Notes: generated by a model not told the origin, from the sequence alone. Counted from the stretch's first letter, positions 1 through 8,547 are shown. The stretch: 16,594 nt of DNA from an uncultured Brachyspira sp. (GCA_934725525.1 CAKVCG010000023.1:1-16594), one strand, 5' to 3'. Translations and numbers: made by a program.

Positions 1-1463
1 ATATTACTTATTACAAGTTGCCGTAAATCTCGAGATATAACGGGGGGGGTAATAATGGCGGTAATAACGGCGTAAATAATGGAGGTAATAATGCTGGAAA
101 TAATGGAGGAGGTAATAACGGAAATTTTAGATTTACAAAAGATAATTTTGAAACTCCTCAAACAAATACCGAAACTGCTAAAAAATTTTTAGTAAAATTT
201 CAAGAAATGAAACAAAAATATTCTAAAGGCGAATTAATGGCATATTATAGAAATATAAAAGGAGGTTATACATCCCATAGCGGATATAAAAAATATTATT
301 TCGACAGTGAAGCCAATATAACAAATATATATATAAGTAGAAGTGGCGACAAAGTAACCAATTGCCAATTTTGGGGAATGCTTCCCGATGACAATCAAAT
401 TGCATGCTATTATTATAAGAAAAATGACGGAACATTTGAAGTGCTTAATTCTTTAATGTATGAAAACGGATTAATTAAAGATAAAGTTTCAATTTGGAAT
501 AAAGACGGAGGAGGTAGTTATAGAAACGAAGGTTTAGCAAAAAAATCAAGAGATGCGGTATTAAAATCAACAAATACTAACTCTACTTATGATAATACAA
601 AATTAAAACCGTCTCAAACTAACACTGAAGATGCTAATAAATGGAAAGAACAAATGAAAAATAAAGTTCTTAACGGAAGAATACCTTTTTATGACGCTAC
701 TTTTAATTTTGATGATATAGGAAATCTTACTATTAAATATATAAAGAATAATACTACAGAAATTAATGATAAATATACTTTTTGGGGAGCTACTAATTGT
801 AAAGGCGATTTATACGGAATTTATTATATTTATGATAGGGTAAATATGCATTATGAAGTTATAGATATTTCTACAAATTGTGAATATTTAGAAAATTCTT
901 TTTCTACGAAAAAATTTATTTTTCAAGAAGGCAAAGAATATAAATATGATTATACAGGGACAAATACTTCAACGACTACCGAAGCAAATGATAATTGGAA
1001 AAGTAAAGTTGCGGGTAAAATTATAGAAGAAAAAGAAGTTGAAAATACTTATACTTTTTTAAATAATGGAGATATAAGCGTAAAAACAAGAGATAATAAA
1101 ATCTATACTCTTCATTTTTGGGGCGCTACTAATTATTATAATGATTTATGCGGAATATATTATATTAAACTTAATTTGAGAGATATATTTGGAGATAAAG
1201 TTCCGAACGAATCAACATATTTTTATTATGGTTATAGATTTGACGAATATGAAGGTTATAAAGGTTATCTTCCGGAATTAAGAGAATTTTGGCAAGATAG
1301 ATATTATTTGAAAGAAATTGCAAATTGGTATGAAAAATATTTTGACAAAAGTGGCAACCCTAAAAGAACTATAGATTGGGCTTCAATGATTATTCAGGAG
1401 TCTCGATATATTTCATTTGGGAATACTCAAGAAAATATACTTTTATTTGAAAAACAAAAATAA
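1..1463 (+). CDS. Putative surface lipoprotein with three FWG repeats; 5' partial and frameshifted at a poly-G tract
   Basis: The left edge cuts this gene. Frame 1 (from base 1) reads ILLITSCRKSRDITGG, which looks like the end of a lipoprotein signal peptide with a lipobox (ITSC, Cys codon 19-21). That frame stops at 73-75. The long downstream frame (27-1463) opens inside the same region and continues through a Gly/Asn-rich linker into a mature domain. The two frames join at the run of eight G at 42-49; nine or six G would fuse them. The ATG at 207 has no visible ribosome site and is unlikely to be a true start. The body holds three diverged repeats, each with an FWG motif (codons at 369, 780 and 1116) followed by a Tyr-rich YYI/YYY strand and preceded by a Trp/Lys-rich segment. 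I do not recognise the family. The envelope location is inferred from the lipobox. It may be phase-variable, or in-frame with an assembly error. Confidence 0.6.
42..49 (+). repeat. Poly-G tract (8 G) at the frame switch of the lipoprotein gene
   Basis: Eight consecutive G in a strongly AT-rich region, flanked by AC and TAAT. It lies between the lipobox frame and the long downstream frame. At 8 G translation stops at 73-75; at 7 G it would stop at once at TAA; at 9 or 6 G the lipoprotein reads through. Neighbouring Gly codons are mostly GGA, GGT and GGC, so a pure GGG run is not explained by codon preference. Confidence 0.75.
51..122 (+). repeat. Degenerate Gly/Asn-coding tandem repeat
   Basis: An imperfect repeat of GGN-GGN-AAT-AAY-type units encodes a run rich in Gly-Gly-Asn-Asn just after the lipobox and the poly-G tract. 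It looks like a flexible tether between the lipid anchor and the folded repeats of the lipoprotein. The units differ at several bases, so it looks less prone to slippage than the poly-G run itself. Confidence 0.6.
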
Positions 1464-1491
1464 TTATCTATCTTTAATAACATTTTATACT

Positions 1492-2562
1492 TTATTTCGA
1501 TATTATACTATCTATATCGACTTTTTCCACTACGGGTTTTCCAATATCTTCCAAAAATACGAAATTAATTTTTTCGTTGTTTCTCTTTTTATCCAATTTT
1601 ATCGCTTCTTTTAAGTTTATATTTTCGGGAATATTAATCGGAAGTCCAATATTCAACAAAATATTTTTAGCCCGCTCCAAAATATATTTATTTTTAGTTA
1701 TTCCCAATTTTATTCCGTATTCTATCGCAAAAATCATTCCGATTGCCACAGCCTCGCCATGAAGCAAAACTCCGTAGCCAGCCGCATTTTCTAGGCTATG
1801 TCCAATCGTATGTCCAAAGTTAAGAAACATCCTCTCCTTTTCTTCTTTATAATCAATTTGAACTATATGAGATTTTAATTTGCAGTTTCTTTGAAGAACA
1901 AAATCAATATCCAATTTTTTATTATAGCTTTTATTGTTATAATAATTTTCTATAACTTCGAGTAATTTTTCGTCGAATAATAAAGCATGTTTTACAATCT
2001 CCGACATTCCAGCTTTGAATTCTCTTTCTGGAAGCGATATTAATGTTTCGCTATCGATTATAACGAGTTTTGGACTGTGAAAAGCGCCGACAAGATTTTT
2101 TCCTTCTCTTATGTTTATTCCCGTTTTTCCGCCAACCGAAGAATCAACGCAAGCCAAAAGAGTAGTCGGTATCTGTATAAAATCGATTCCTCGCATCCAA
2201 GTCGCAGCCGCATATCCCGTCATATCTCCAACGACTCCGCCACCTAGAGCGATTATCATATCTTTTCGGCTTAATTCGTTTTGAGCCAAATTGGAATATA
2301 TATTTGAAATTTCTTCTATATTTTTATTCGCTTCTCCATTTTTCAATATGCATACGGAAACTATTATATTTTCTTTTTCCAAATTTTTTATAATTTTTCT
2401 CGCGTATAATCTGCCTACAATTTCGTCTGTAACTATTAAAACTCTATTCCCGTTTAATATTTTTTTAATTAATTTTCCAGAGTTTTTTAATATTCCGTTT
2501 TTTATTATAATATTATAATCGATTTCGTTTTTGATTTTAATTTTTACTTTTACTTTTTTCAT
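1492..2562 (-). CDS. aroB: 3-dehydroquinate synthase
   Basis: AroB catalyses the second step of the shikimate pathway, DAHP to 3-dehydroquinate, in the cytoplasm, using NAD and a divalent metal. The sequence shows the NAD-binding GGGVVGDMTG loop, the IPTTLLACVDSSVGGKTGIN segment, a conserved E-I-V-K-H region (GMSEIVKHALL), the NFGHTIGHSLE motif and HGEAVAIGM, which together supply the metal and substrate ligands. The length, about 356 residues, is normal. A TTG at 2574 would add four residues, but the ATG at 2562 has GGA about eight bases upstream and is preferred; another ATG at 2570 is out of frame and stops quickly. The gene stands alone among shikimate genes here and converges on the lipoprotein gene with a 28-bp gap. 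Family identification is very secure. Confidence 0.95.
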   Translation of the reverse strand: MKKVKVKIKIKNEIDYNIIIKNGILKNSGKLIKKILNGNRVLIVTDEIVGRLYARKIIKNLEKENIIVSVCILKNGEANKNIEEISNIYSNLAQNELSRKDMIIALGGGVVGDMTGYAAATWMRGIDFIQIPTTLLACVDSSVGGKTGINIREGKNLVGAFHSPKLVIIDSETLISLPEREFKAGMSEIVKHALLFDEKLLEVIENYYNNKSYNKKLDIDFVLQRNCKLKSHIVQIDYKEEKERMFLNFGHTIGHSLENAAGYGVLLHGEAVAIGMIFAIEYGIKLGITKNKYILERAKNILLNIGLPINIPENINLKEAIKLDKKRNNEKINFVFLEDIGKPVVEKVDIDSIISK

Positions 2563-2592
2563 TCTTGCATCCAAATTTAAATTTAAGATAAA

Positions 2593-2620
2593 ATTATATA
2601 ATTATTGAAAATAAATACAA
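2593..2620 (-). promoter_or_regulatory. Predicted sigma-70-type promoter for aroB
   Basis: Read on the minus strand, TTGTAT (2620-2615) is followed after 16 bp by a perfect TATAAT (2598-2593). Transcription would start near 2586, leaving a leader of about 24 nt before the ATG at 2562. The -35 match is only partial, and chance TATAAT hexamers are common in DNA this AT-rich. Confidence 0.4.
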
Positions 2621-2653
2621 ATTTTTATTATATTTTAATTATTAATTTAATTA

Positions 2654-2682
2654 TTGACTTATAAATAAAATCGCGTTATTCT
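2654..2682 (+). promoter_or_regulatory. Predicted sigma-70-type promoter for the DUF4132-like gene
   Basis: TTGACT (2654-2659), a 17-bp spacer, then TATTCT (2677-2682). The expected start site near 2689 gives a leader of about 33 nt to the TTG start at 2722. It is divergent from the aroB promoter within the same 159-bp intergenic region. Confidence 0.45.
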
Positions 2683-2721
2683 ACTAAAAAATAATAATAA
2701 ATAATTTTTGGAAATTAAAAT

Positions 2722-4140
2722 TTGAAAAAATATTTAAATATAGAAGAAATCAACGAAATCGTAGAAAAAAATTATAATAAAAAATACGACAAACTTACCG
2801 CGTTTATAAAAGACGAAGATATTTCAAAAGTTTTTTTAAAAGACAAAAGCGCCGCAGTTTCGCCTAAAGTAATAAGATTTATTATCGGAGAATATTTAAA
2901 CTTAAAAGAAATCGTCAAATTGGACAATGTCGACAATATAGGTTATTCTTTGGACGAAGATTCTTTTAGAGATTCGCTTGAAAAAATTTATATCGCAAGC
3001 AAAAAAGAGAATAAAACAAAAAATATACTCTATCCATATTGCATATTCGCATCGAACGAACAGATTAATAATTTATATAAAGAAGCGAAAGAGATTGCAA
3101 GCGCAAGATTCAAATACGCGGCTTTTATGCTCGAGGCAATAGCTTTAAACGGAACGAAAACGGCTTTGAATTTGGTTTACGAAGCTTCAAAAAAATTCAA
3201 ACAAAATACGGTTAGACTTACTTGCAAAGCGATTTTAAATTTGATTACGAAAGAAGCAAAAATGCCTCTCGAAGTTTTTGCAGATAAAATAATTCCCGAT
3301 TTTGATTTTGATTCAAACGGAATAAGAATAGTAGAAGGCGAAGACGATAAGAAAATATTTAAAATAATTTTAAAAGACGATTTTAGTTTTTTAATATTTG
3401 ACGAAAATAAAAATAAAGAATTCAAAACTTTTCCAACATGTTTTCCCGCATCCGTAAAAAAAGAACTTTCAAAATTAAAAAGCGAAATTAACCGAGTCAT
3501 AAAAATGCAAACGGAAAGATTGCAATTTGCATTTATAGACGGAAGAAAATGGGGGCTAAAAGATTGGAGAGAATTATTTTTTGGCAATCTTTTAATGAAA
3601 CAGTTTGCTATAAAACTTATATGGGGCGTTTACGATAAAAAAAATAAATTATTAAAAACATTTAGATATATGGAAGACGGAACTTTTAATAACGAAAACG
3701 ATGAAGAGATAAAAATAGAAGAAACAAAATCAAAAGAAAAAATTTTAATCGGATTGATAAGCCCGATAGAAATTGAAAAAGAAATTATAGAAAAATGGAA
3801 AAAACAGCTTGAAGATTACGAGATAGTTCAGCCTTTCAATCAACTTTCTACGGAAACTAAAGAAGAGATTATAAAAAAAATTCCATCCGTTGTGACAGTC
3901 GGAACAATCAGACGGCTTGCTTCAAAATTAAATATGGAAACGGAAAACGGAGACGGCGGAATAATATACGGTTATTATTTATTCGATACATACAACGAAG
4001 CCTATATAGAAATTTTAACTCCAAGTATTTATTACGGAATCGACAATAACGAAGAAATTGAGATAAAAATAAATTTCAGAAACGCGGACGAAAGATTTGA
4101 ATACGGGACTTATTTGATTCTTTCTAATTATTTGAAATAA
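2722..4140 (+). CDS. DUF4132-like protein of unknown function
   Basis: A 472-residue acidic/lysine-rich, apparently soluble protein without signal peptide or membrane segment. The C-terminal half carries features I associate with the DUF4132 family (YehI-like): a QFAFIDGRKWGLKDWRELFF segment at about residue 270, then LIWGVYD, FRYMEDGTF, LIGLISPIE and the E-I-V-Q-P-F-N-Q-L motif near residue 370. The N-terminal 200 residues are helical and look like HEAT/ARM-type repeats. Typical DUF4132 proteins are around 1000 residues and some carry a WGR domain; this one is short and has none. The start is TTG: an in-frame TAA lies at 2716-2718, no in-frame ATG occurs for more than 130 codons, and GGA sits about nine bases upstream. 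It has its own predicted promoter and no obvious functional partner. Its role is unknown. Confidence 0.6.
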   Translation: MKKYLNIEEINEIVEKNYNKKYDKLTAFIKDEDISKVFLKDKSAAVSPKVIRFIIGEYLNLKEIVKLDNVDNIGYSLDEDSFRDSLEKIYIASKKENKTKNILYPYCIFASNEQINNLYKEAKEIASARFKYAAFMLEAIALNGTKTALNLVYEASKKFKQNTVRLTCKAILNLITKEAKMPLEVFADKIIPDFDFDSNGIRIVEGEDDKKIFKIILKDDFSFLIFDENKNKEFKTFPTCFPASVKKELSKLKSEINRVIKMQTERLQFAFIDGRKWGLKDWRELFFGNLLMKQFAIKLIWGVYDKKNKLLKTFRYMEDGTFNNENDEEIKIEETKSKEKILIGLISPIEIEKEIIEKWKKQLEDYEIVQPFNQLSTETKEEIIKKIPSVVTVGTIRRLASKLNMETENGDGGIIYGYYLFDTYNEAYIEILTPSIYYGIDNNEEIEIKINFRNADERFEYGTYLILSNYLK

Positions 4141-4195
4141 TATTATTATGCTTAATTAAATTAACCTTGATATATTATTTTTTTATTGTATCATA

Positions 4196-4226
4196 TTGAC
4201 ATTGAAATTTATTAAAATTTTATGAT
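4196..4226 (+). promoter_or_regulatory. Predicted promoter for glyQ
   Basis: A perfect TTGACA (4196-4201) precedes TATGAT (4221-4226) with a 19-bp spacer, slightly longer than ideal. The expected start near 4233 would give a very short leader containing only the GGAG ribosome site at 4237-4240 ahead of the ATG at 4247. Confidence 0.45.
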
Positions 4227-4246
4227 TAAAAATTACGGAGAAAATT

Positions 4247-5119
4247 ATGACATTTACCGATTTAATAATGAATCTAAATAAATTTTGGAGCGACAATAAT
4301 TGTATAATTCAGCAAGGATACGATTTGGAAGTAGGAGCGGGAACTTTCAATCCAGCTACCGCTTTAAGAGCTTTGGGACCCGAACCTTTTAATGTCGCTT
4401 ATGTAGAGCCTTCAAGAAGACCGACAGACGGAAGATACGGCGAGAATCCTAACAGACTTCAGCATTATTATCAGTATCAGGTTATAATGAAACCTTCGCC
4501 CGAAAATATTCAGGATTTATATATCGAAAGTTTGGAAGCTTTGGGAATAAGTTTTAAAGACCATGATATTCGTTTTGTCCATGACGATTGGGAATCTCCG
4601 ACTCTCGGCGCTTGGGGATTGGGTTGGGAAGTTTGGCTTGACGGAATGGAGATAACTCAATTCACTTATTTTCAAGCCGTTGGCGGAATAAATTTAAAAC
4701 CTATAACGGGCGAAATTACTTACGGACTCGAAAGAATATGCATGTATTTGCAAAATGTCGATAATGTTTACGATTTGGAATGGGGACATGGAATAAAATA
4801 CGGAGATGTTCATTTGCAAGGCGAAAAAGAATTCTCTAAATATAATTTTGAAGTCGCAGATATTGACATGTATTTTAGACATTTCAAAGAATACGAAGAA
4901 GAATGCGACAAATGTCTTGCAAACGGATGCGTTCTTCCAGCTTACGATATGGTTATGAAAAGTTCGCATGTATTTAACATGCTTGACGCCAGAAATGCGA
5001 TTAGCGTGACGGAAAGAGCGGGCTATATAGCGAGAGTTCGAGAGCTTATGAAAAAAGTTTCTTCCGCTTATATTTCTTCAAGAGAGGCTATGAATTATCC
5101 TCTTATAAAAAATAAATAA
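4247..5119 (+). CDS. glyQ: Glycyl-tRNA synthetase, alpha subunit
   Basis: This is the catalytic-core subunit of the bacterial alpha2-beta2 glycyl-tRNA synthetase, which charges tRNA-Gly with glycine. The protein is 290 residues, the usual length, and matches the family throughout: [19 protein letters not shown] at the N-terminus, [20 protein letters not shown], the [19 protein letters not shown] class II motif 2 region, [20 protein letters not shown], and the [15 protein letters not shown] motif 3 region. The start has GGAG seven bases upstream. The usual partner glyS (beta subunit) does not follow; the next gene runs the other way, so the beta subunit must be encoded elsewhere. A single-gene transcript is likely. 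Confidence 0.97.
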   Translation: MTFTDLIMNLNKFWSDNNCIIQQGYDLEVGAGTFNPATALRALGPEPFNVAYVEPSRRPTDGRYGENPNRLQHYYQYQVIMKPSPENIQDLYIESLEALGISFKDHDIRFVHDDWESPTLGAWGLGWEVWLDGMEITQFTYFQAVGGINLKPITGEITYGLERICMYLQNVDNVYDLEWGHGIKYGDVHLQGEKEFSKYNFEVADIDMYFRHFKEYEEECDKCLANGCVLPAYDMVMKSSHVFNMLDARNAISVTERAGYIARVRELMKKVSSAYISSREAMNYPLIKNK

Positions 5120-5187
5120 TTGAAAATAAAAGCTATAAAAATATAACAACAAAATTCAATAATTTATTTTTTTGAATTTATAACTTT

Positions 5188-6027
5188 TTAGCTCGCTTTT
5201 TTATCCGAATAAATATAACTGTCTTTATAAGAGGCTATTTTTTTAATTTCGGCAAGCGCCTTTTGAGCGTCTTCTCTCGTGTCGTATCTTCCCACTTTTA
5301 ATTTATACATAGTTTTTCCGTCCGAAGTCGCTTCCTCTTTTATAAAAGCTTTTGGGAATTTCGATTTCAAATTATCTCTCGCCGAATAAGTATTGTCTCT
5401 GTCATAACCAACGGCAACCTGTATAAAATAAACGGAATCCGCGGAAGATGTCGGAGTATAAGGACGTTTCGTAATAGTAGAACTTTCGCTAACGGGAGCG
5501 GGTGTCGGATTAATGTTTGCAAACTGCTCTGGCGGATTATAAGTAGAGTTAGGAGACAAATTATTTTTTTCTTTAATTATCGCGTCTAATTCGGAAGCCA
5601 GGCTTTGAGTATATTCGTTATATCTATCTTCGGAAGTCGAGCTTTCCCTTATTATACTTGAATTATTATTTTGAGTATTCTCCGATAAGGTTAAAGCTTC
5701 GTTATTTGCATTTTCAAAATTGCCTTCCGTATTCGATGTTCGCATAAGTATTTGCGAAGAATTATCAATAATATCGTCATTGTTTGCCATGCCGCTTGCG
5801 TTATTAGGTTTTGAAGAACCCAAATGAAAACCCAAAACAAAAATAAGTAATATTAGCAAAATCGAACTTGCAGAAAATATCAATAATCTTAAAAGAGTAA
5901 AATTAACTATATATAGAGTTTTTTTTCTGCCGTATTCAAAATTACTTTTTCTATTATTGGTATTATTAGTAGAATAATCTTTTTCTACATTGTTTTGGTT
6001 TTGATTTTCGTTTATGTTTATATCCAT
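5188..6027 (-). CDS. Membrane-anchored SPOR-domain protein
   Basis: A 279-residue protein with an Asn-rich cytoplasmic N-terminus, one membrane helix at about residues 45-68 preceded by RKK and R (type II orientation), a long low-complexity Ser/Asn/Thr/Pro linker, and a C-terminal SPOR domain at about residues 199-275 (VYFIQVAVGYDRDNTYSARD, then YKLKVGRYDTREDAQKAL). SPOR domains bind denuded septal peptidoglycan, so a role in cell division or envelope remodelling is inferred, in keeping with the ftsZ cluster it closes. The layout resembles FtsN/DamX-type proteins, but I cannot assign it to one of them. The ATG at 6027 is supported by AGGAAGG just upstream. The first 62 bases overlap the 3' end of coaE in another frame, which suggests translational coupling. 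Confidence 0.85.
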   Translation of the reverse strand: MDININENQNQNNVEKDYSTNNTNNRKSNFEYGRKKTLYIVNFTLLRLLIFSASSILLILLIFVLGFHLGSSKPNNASGMANNDDIIDNSSQILMRTSNTEGNFENANNEALTLSENTQNNNSSIIRESSTSEDRYNEYTQSLASELDAIIKEKNNLSPNSTYNPPEQFANINPTPAPVSESSTITKRPYTPTSSADSVYFIQVAVGYDRDNTYSARDNLKSKFPKAFIKEEATSDGKTMYKLKVGRYDTREDAQKALAEIKKIASYKDSYIYSDKKAS

Positions 6028-6601
6028 AATGCCTTCCTAATTTTTTTGAAACTATAACCAAATGATTATAATCTCTCATATTGTTTATTATAATATCGGC
6101 ATTGGACTTCTTATTTTTTACATCGATTTGCATTTTTAAGATTTTTCTTGCCTCTTTTTCGGAGATATTTCTCTTTTTTTTCATTCTATTTATAATATCT
6201 TCCATTTTTGAATTTACATATATTAAACTATTGCACATTTTATATATTTCGCTTCTCATAATTAACGCCGCTTCAATAACAACATCTTTATCCGTAGAAT
6301 TTATTAATTTTGAAACTTTTTCTTCTATATAAGGATAATTTATGCGTTCCAATTTTCCTAATTTTTTTGAATTTCCAAACACTATTTTTCCGAGCTTTTT
6401 TCTGTCTATATTTCCTTTATCATCGAGTATGTCGCTTGAAAATTCTTTTATTAATTCTTCTTTTTTATCTTTATCGTTTAACGCTTCATGCCCGATGATG
6501 TCAGCGTCAATATATAAAGCGTTTAATTCTTTTGCAAGCAGTTTTGAAAAAGAACTTTTCCCCGAACATATAAGCCCGTATATTCCGATAACATTTTTCA
6601 T
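5966..6601 (-). CDS. coaE: Dephospho-CoA kinase
   Basis: CoaE carries out the last step of coenzyme A synthesis, ATP-dependent phosphorylation of the ribose 3'-OH of dephospho-CoA. The 211-residue product begins with the P-loop GLICSGKS (residues 9-16), followed by the ALYIDADIIGHEAL substrate region, DRKKLGKIVF, a VVIEAALI strand in place of the common V-D-x-P-L-L-x-E segment, and a lid-like RNISEKEARKILKMQ stretch with NADIIINN at the end of the kinase fold. The ATG at 6601 lies two bases after the stop of the TPR gene. The tail after about residue 180 is basic, is not an obvious CoaE element and overlaps the SPOR gene by 62 nt. It could be a natural overlap or the result of loss of an earlier stop codon. 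Identification of the family is firm. Confidence 0.88.
   Translation of the reverse strand: MKNVIGIYGLICSGKSSFSKLLAKELNALYIDADIIGHEALNDKDKKEELIKEFSSDILDDKGNIDRKKLGKIVFGNSKKLGKLERINYPYIEEKVSKLINSTDKDVVIEAALIMRSEIYKMCNSLIYVNSKMEDIINRMKKKRNISEKEARKILKMQIDVKNKKSNADIIINNMRDYNHLVIVSKKLGRHYGYKHKRKSKPKQCRKRLFY
6032..6038 (-). promoter_or_regulatory. Strong ribosome-binding site inside coaE for the SPOR gene
   Basis: On the minus strand AGGAAGG lies four bases (seven from its AGGA core) before the ATG at 6027, within the coding sequence of coaE. It fixes the SPOR gene start and supports a true 62-nt gene overlap. Confidence 0.6.
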
Positions 6602-6603
6602 AA

Positions 6604-8535
6604 TTAATTTTGATTTTGAACTTGAGCGGAATTAACCGAAGTATTTGTAATATAAGGAATAACTATTTGATTGATATTAATTCTGTTTAAAGCTCTGCCG
6701 TCAATAAGTTTCGTTAAAGATACATTTTCATCCGCCGTTATAACTTTTACCATTCCAATAGACATATCGCTTCTATTCGATAAATCCGTTGTCGCCGTAG
6801 TCGTATCATAAATAAGAAGATTCATATCGTTGGTTAAACCTTGCAATTTTCCCGCGTTTATATAAATATTGTCATTATGAATCTTAATAACTTTAGAATA
6901 AAAAGGAATCGTATTGTCTATAACTTTTCCCGTCATTACCGCCGCGTTCATGATTCTGTCTTTTCCTTTTGTGGTAATCGTAAAATTTGTAACCGTTCTT
7001 TCATTTTTCACTTCAACTAAATCGAGCATAACGGTAAAATTATCCAAACCGCTTTCAAAAGTCGAGCCTCTTAAAAAATAATCGACTTTCCTTGAATTTA
7101 ATTCGGAGTATAAATCTCTTTCGGAGTAATAATTCGTATAAATATCCAAAACTTGAAATCTTCCATATTGAGGCAAAACATAAGACAAAGTTTGATATAA
7201 AGCCGTATTAAAAAACATAGGACTGTCTTTTTGAGCGGTTATCGCGTCGGCTATAGCGATAGTAAAACCCGATTTTTCCAAATTATATTGATTTTCTATT
7301 CCCCAGCTTCTTGACGGAATATTTCTATCTAATCTTCTTTTATAACTGTCGTATTTATAAACAATCGACTTGTCTTCGGGATTAACATTTTTCGCTATTT
7401 CCAATTCTTCCAAAGCTCGCTCTTCCAATCCCATTCTTCTATAAACATCCGAAAGCATCAATCTCGCGTAAGTGTTTGCGGGATTCAATTTTAACATATG
7501 TTTTAAATATGCCAGCGCTCTCACATTGTCGGCAAGCCTCGTATAATACGATGCCATATTTCCGTAATATAATGCCGCTCTGTTTCTCTCATAATCGGGA
7601 GTCGGATTCGTATTTAGTAAAACTCTCTCATAAGCAAGTCGTCCAAGTTCGTCTTCGGGTTTCGTTCTTAAATAATTTATATAAGAATTTTTAGCGTTTT
7701 GGTAATTATTCGCTTCTTCGTAAACATTGCCTATATAATAATATTTGCCGTTATTTTTAAATTCAGAATCTGGAATATATTCCAAAATTCCTATCGCTTC
7801 GTTATATCTTCTTAAAGACAAAAATACGTTTGCCTGCAATATTTTAGCTTCGTTATAATTCGTATAATAATAAAAAGCGTTGCTAACTTCTCTCAAAGCG
7901 TTATTATAATTTCTATTCAAATAATAATAATTAGCCAAATGATAGTATGATTCCGCCATTCTCGGATTATTGTCAATATTATTATTTAATAAACTAAAAG
8001 CTCTATTGCTATTTCCGCTCGCAAGTTGCAAATACGCTAACGAAACTGGCGCTTCGGCTCGGTTTCTATCTATAATAATTGCTCTTTCGTATAGAGTCAT
8101 CGCCGTTTTATAATAGCCCATTCTTTCGTTTAAAAGTCCTTCGGCGTAATTTGCAAAATAATTTTTGCTGTCCAAAGCCTTAATAGAATTAATCGTTCTT
8201 CTCGCTTCGGTATTTCTGTTATTCAAAAGTTCAATATTAAGTTTTCTTTCTAAAACTCTAAAATCTTTAGGATGATAATTTTCCGCGTCATTAATAAGAG
8301 TCTCAGCCATAGAATAATTTTTTAATTTTATATAATTGTCTATAAGTAACAAATACGGCTCTATATCGCTCGGTTTAATATTCATAGATTCCAAAACGGC
8401 TATTGAATTTTCGTAGTTTCTATTATTGTAAAAATTCAAAGCGTTTTGAAAATTATTATTGGCGGATTGCCCGAAAGAAATCGAACTTATACAAAAATAA
8501 AAAATAGAAATAAAAAAAACTAATATTAATCTCAA
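6604..8535 (-). CDS. Exported TPR-repeat protein with a C-terminal envelope-type domain
   Basis: A 643-residue protein with an N-terminal signal sequence (hydrophobic residues 3-20, likely cleavage after S-F-G near residue 22), so probably periplasmic or outer-membrane associated. Residues ~25-400 are a series of TPR-like helical pairs with frequent Tyr/Asn (AEGLLNERMGYYKTAMTLYE, YYLNRNYNNALREVSNAFYY, ARLMLSDVYRRMGLEERALE). From about residue 415 a beta-rich domain follows, including VDYFLRGSTFESGLDNFTVM and IYINAGKLQGLTNDMNLLIY; it recalls CsgG/FlgT-like modules, but I would not assign a family. The start is TTG at 8535, with AAGGG overlapping the ftsZ stop codon, so translation is probably coupled to ftsZ. 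The context suggests a role in division or envelope assembly; no enzymatic function is seen. Confidence 0.8.
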   Translation of the reverse strand: MRLILVFFISIFYFCISSISFGQSANNNFQNALNFYNNRNYENSIAVLESMNIKPSDIEPYLLLIDNYIKLKNYSMAETLINDAENYHPKDFRVLERKLNIELLNNRNTEARRTINSIKALDSKNYFANYAEGLLNERMGYYKTAMTLYERAIIIDRNRAEAPVSLAYLQLASGNSNRAFSLLNNNIDNNPRMAESYYHLANYYYLNRNYNNALREVSNAFYYYTNYNEAKILQANVFLSLRRYNEAIGILEYIPDSEFKNNGKYYYIGNVYEEANNYQNAKNSYINYLRTKPEDELGRLAYERVLLNTNPTPDYERNRAALYYGNMASYYTRLADNVRALAYLKHMLKLNPANTYARLMLSDVYRRMGLEERALEELEIAKNVNPEDKSIVYKYDSYKRRLDRNIPSRSWGIENQYNLEKSGFTIAIADAITAQKDSPMFFNTALYQTLSYVLPQYGRFQVLDIYTNYYSERDLYSELNSRKVDYFLRGSTFESGLDNFTVMLDLVEVKNERTVTNFTITTKGKDRIMNAAVMTGKVIDNTIPFYSKVIKIHNDNIYINAGKLQGLTNDMNLLIYDTTTATTDLSNRSDMSIGMVKVITADENVSLTKLIDGRALNRININQIVIPYITNTSVNSAQVQNQN

Positions 8536-8542
8536 AATTAAA

Positions 8543-8547
8543 CCCTT
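8543..8547 (-). promoter_or_regulatory. Ribosome-binding site deciding the TTG start of the TPR gene
   Basis: AAGGG on the minus strand overlaps the ftsZ stop codon (8546-8548) and lies seven bases before the TTG at 8535. There is no ATG close by, and the signal peptide starts directly at this TTG. Confidence 0.5.

Noticed and set aside
207..209. ATG at 207 as the start of the lipoprotein gene.
   Set aside because: No ribosome site precedes it, the same frame is open back to 27 with Gly/Asn-rich coding, and a lipobox frame lies just upstream. It is an internal Met.
3177..3587. Minus-strand ORF (136 codons) inside the DUF4132-like gene.
   Set aside because: It is antisense to a gene with family motifs and its Ser/Phe-rich composition is that expected of the reverse frame of Lys/Glu-rich coding.
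5151..5179. AT-only inverted repeat between glyQ and the SPOR gene as a bidirectional terminator.
   Set aside because: The 7-bp stem is nearly all A-T with a 14-base loop; in DNA this AT-rich such pairs occur by chance and no GC stem supports termination.
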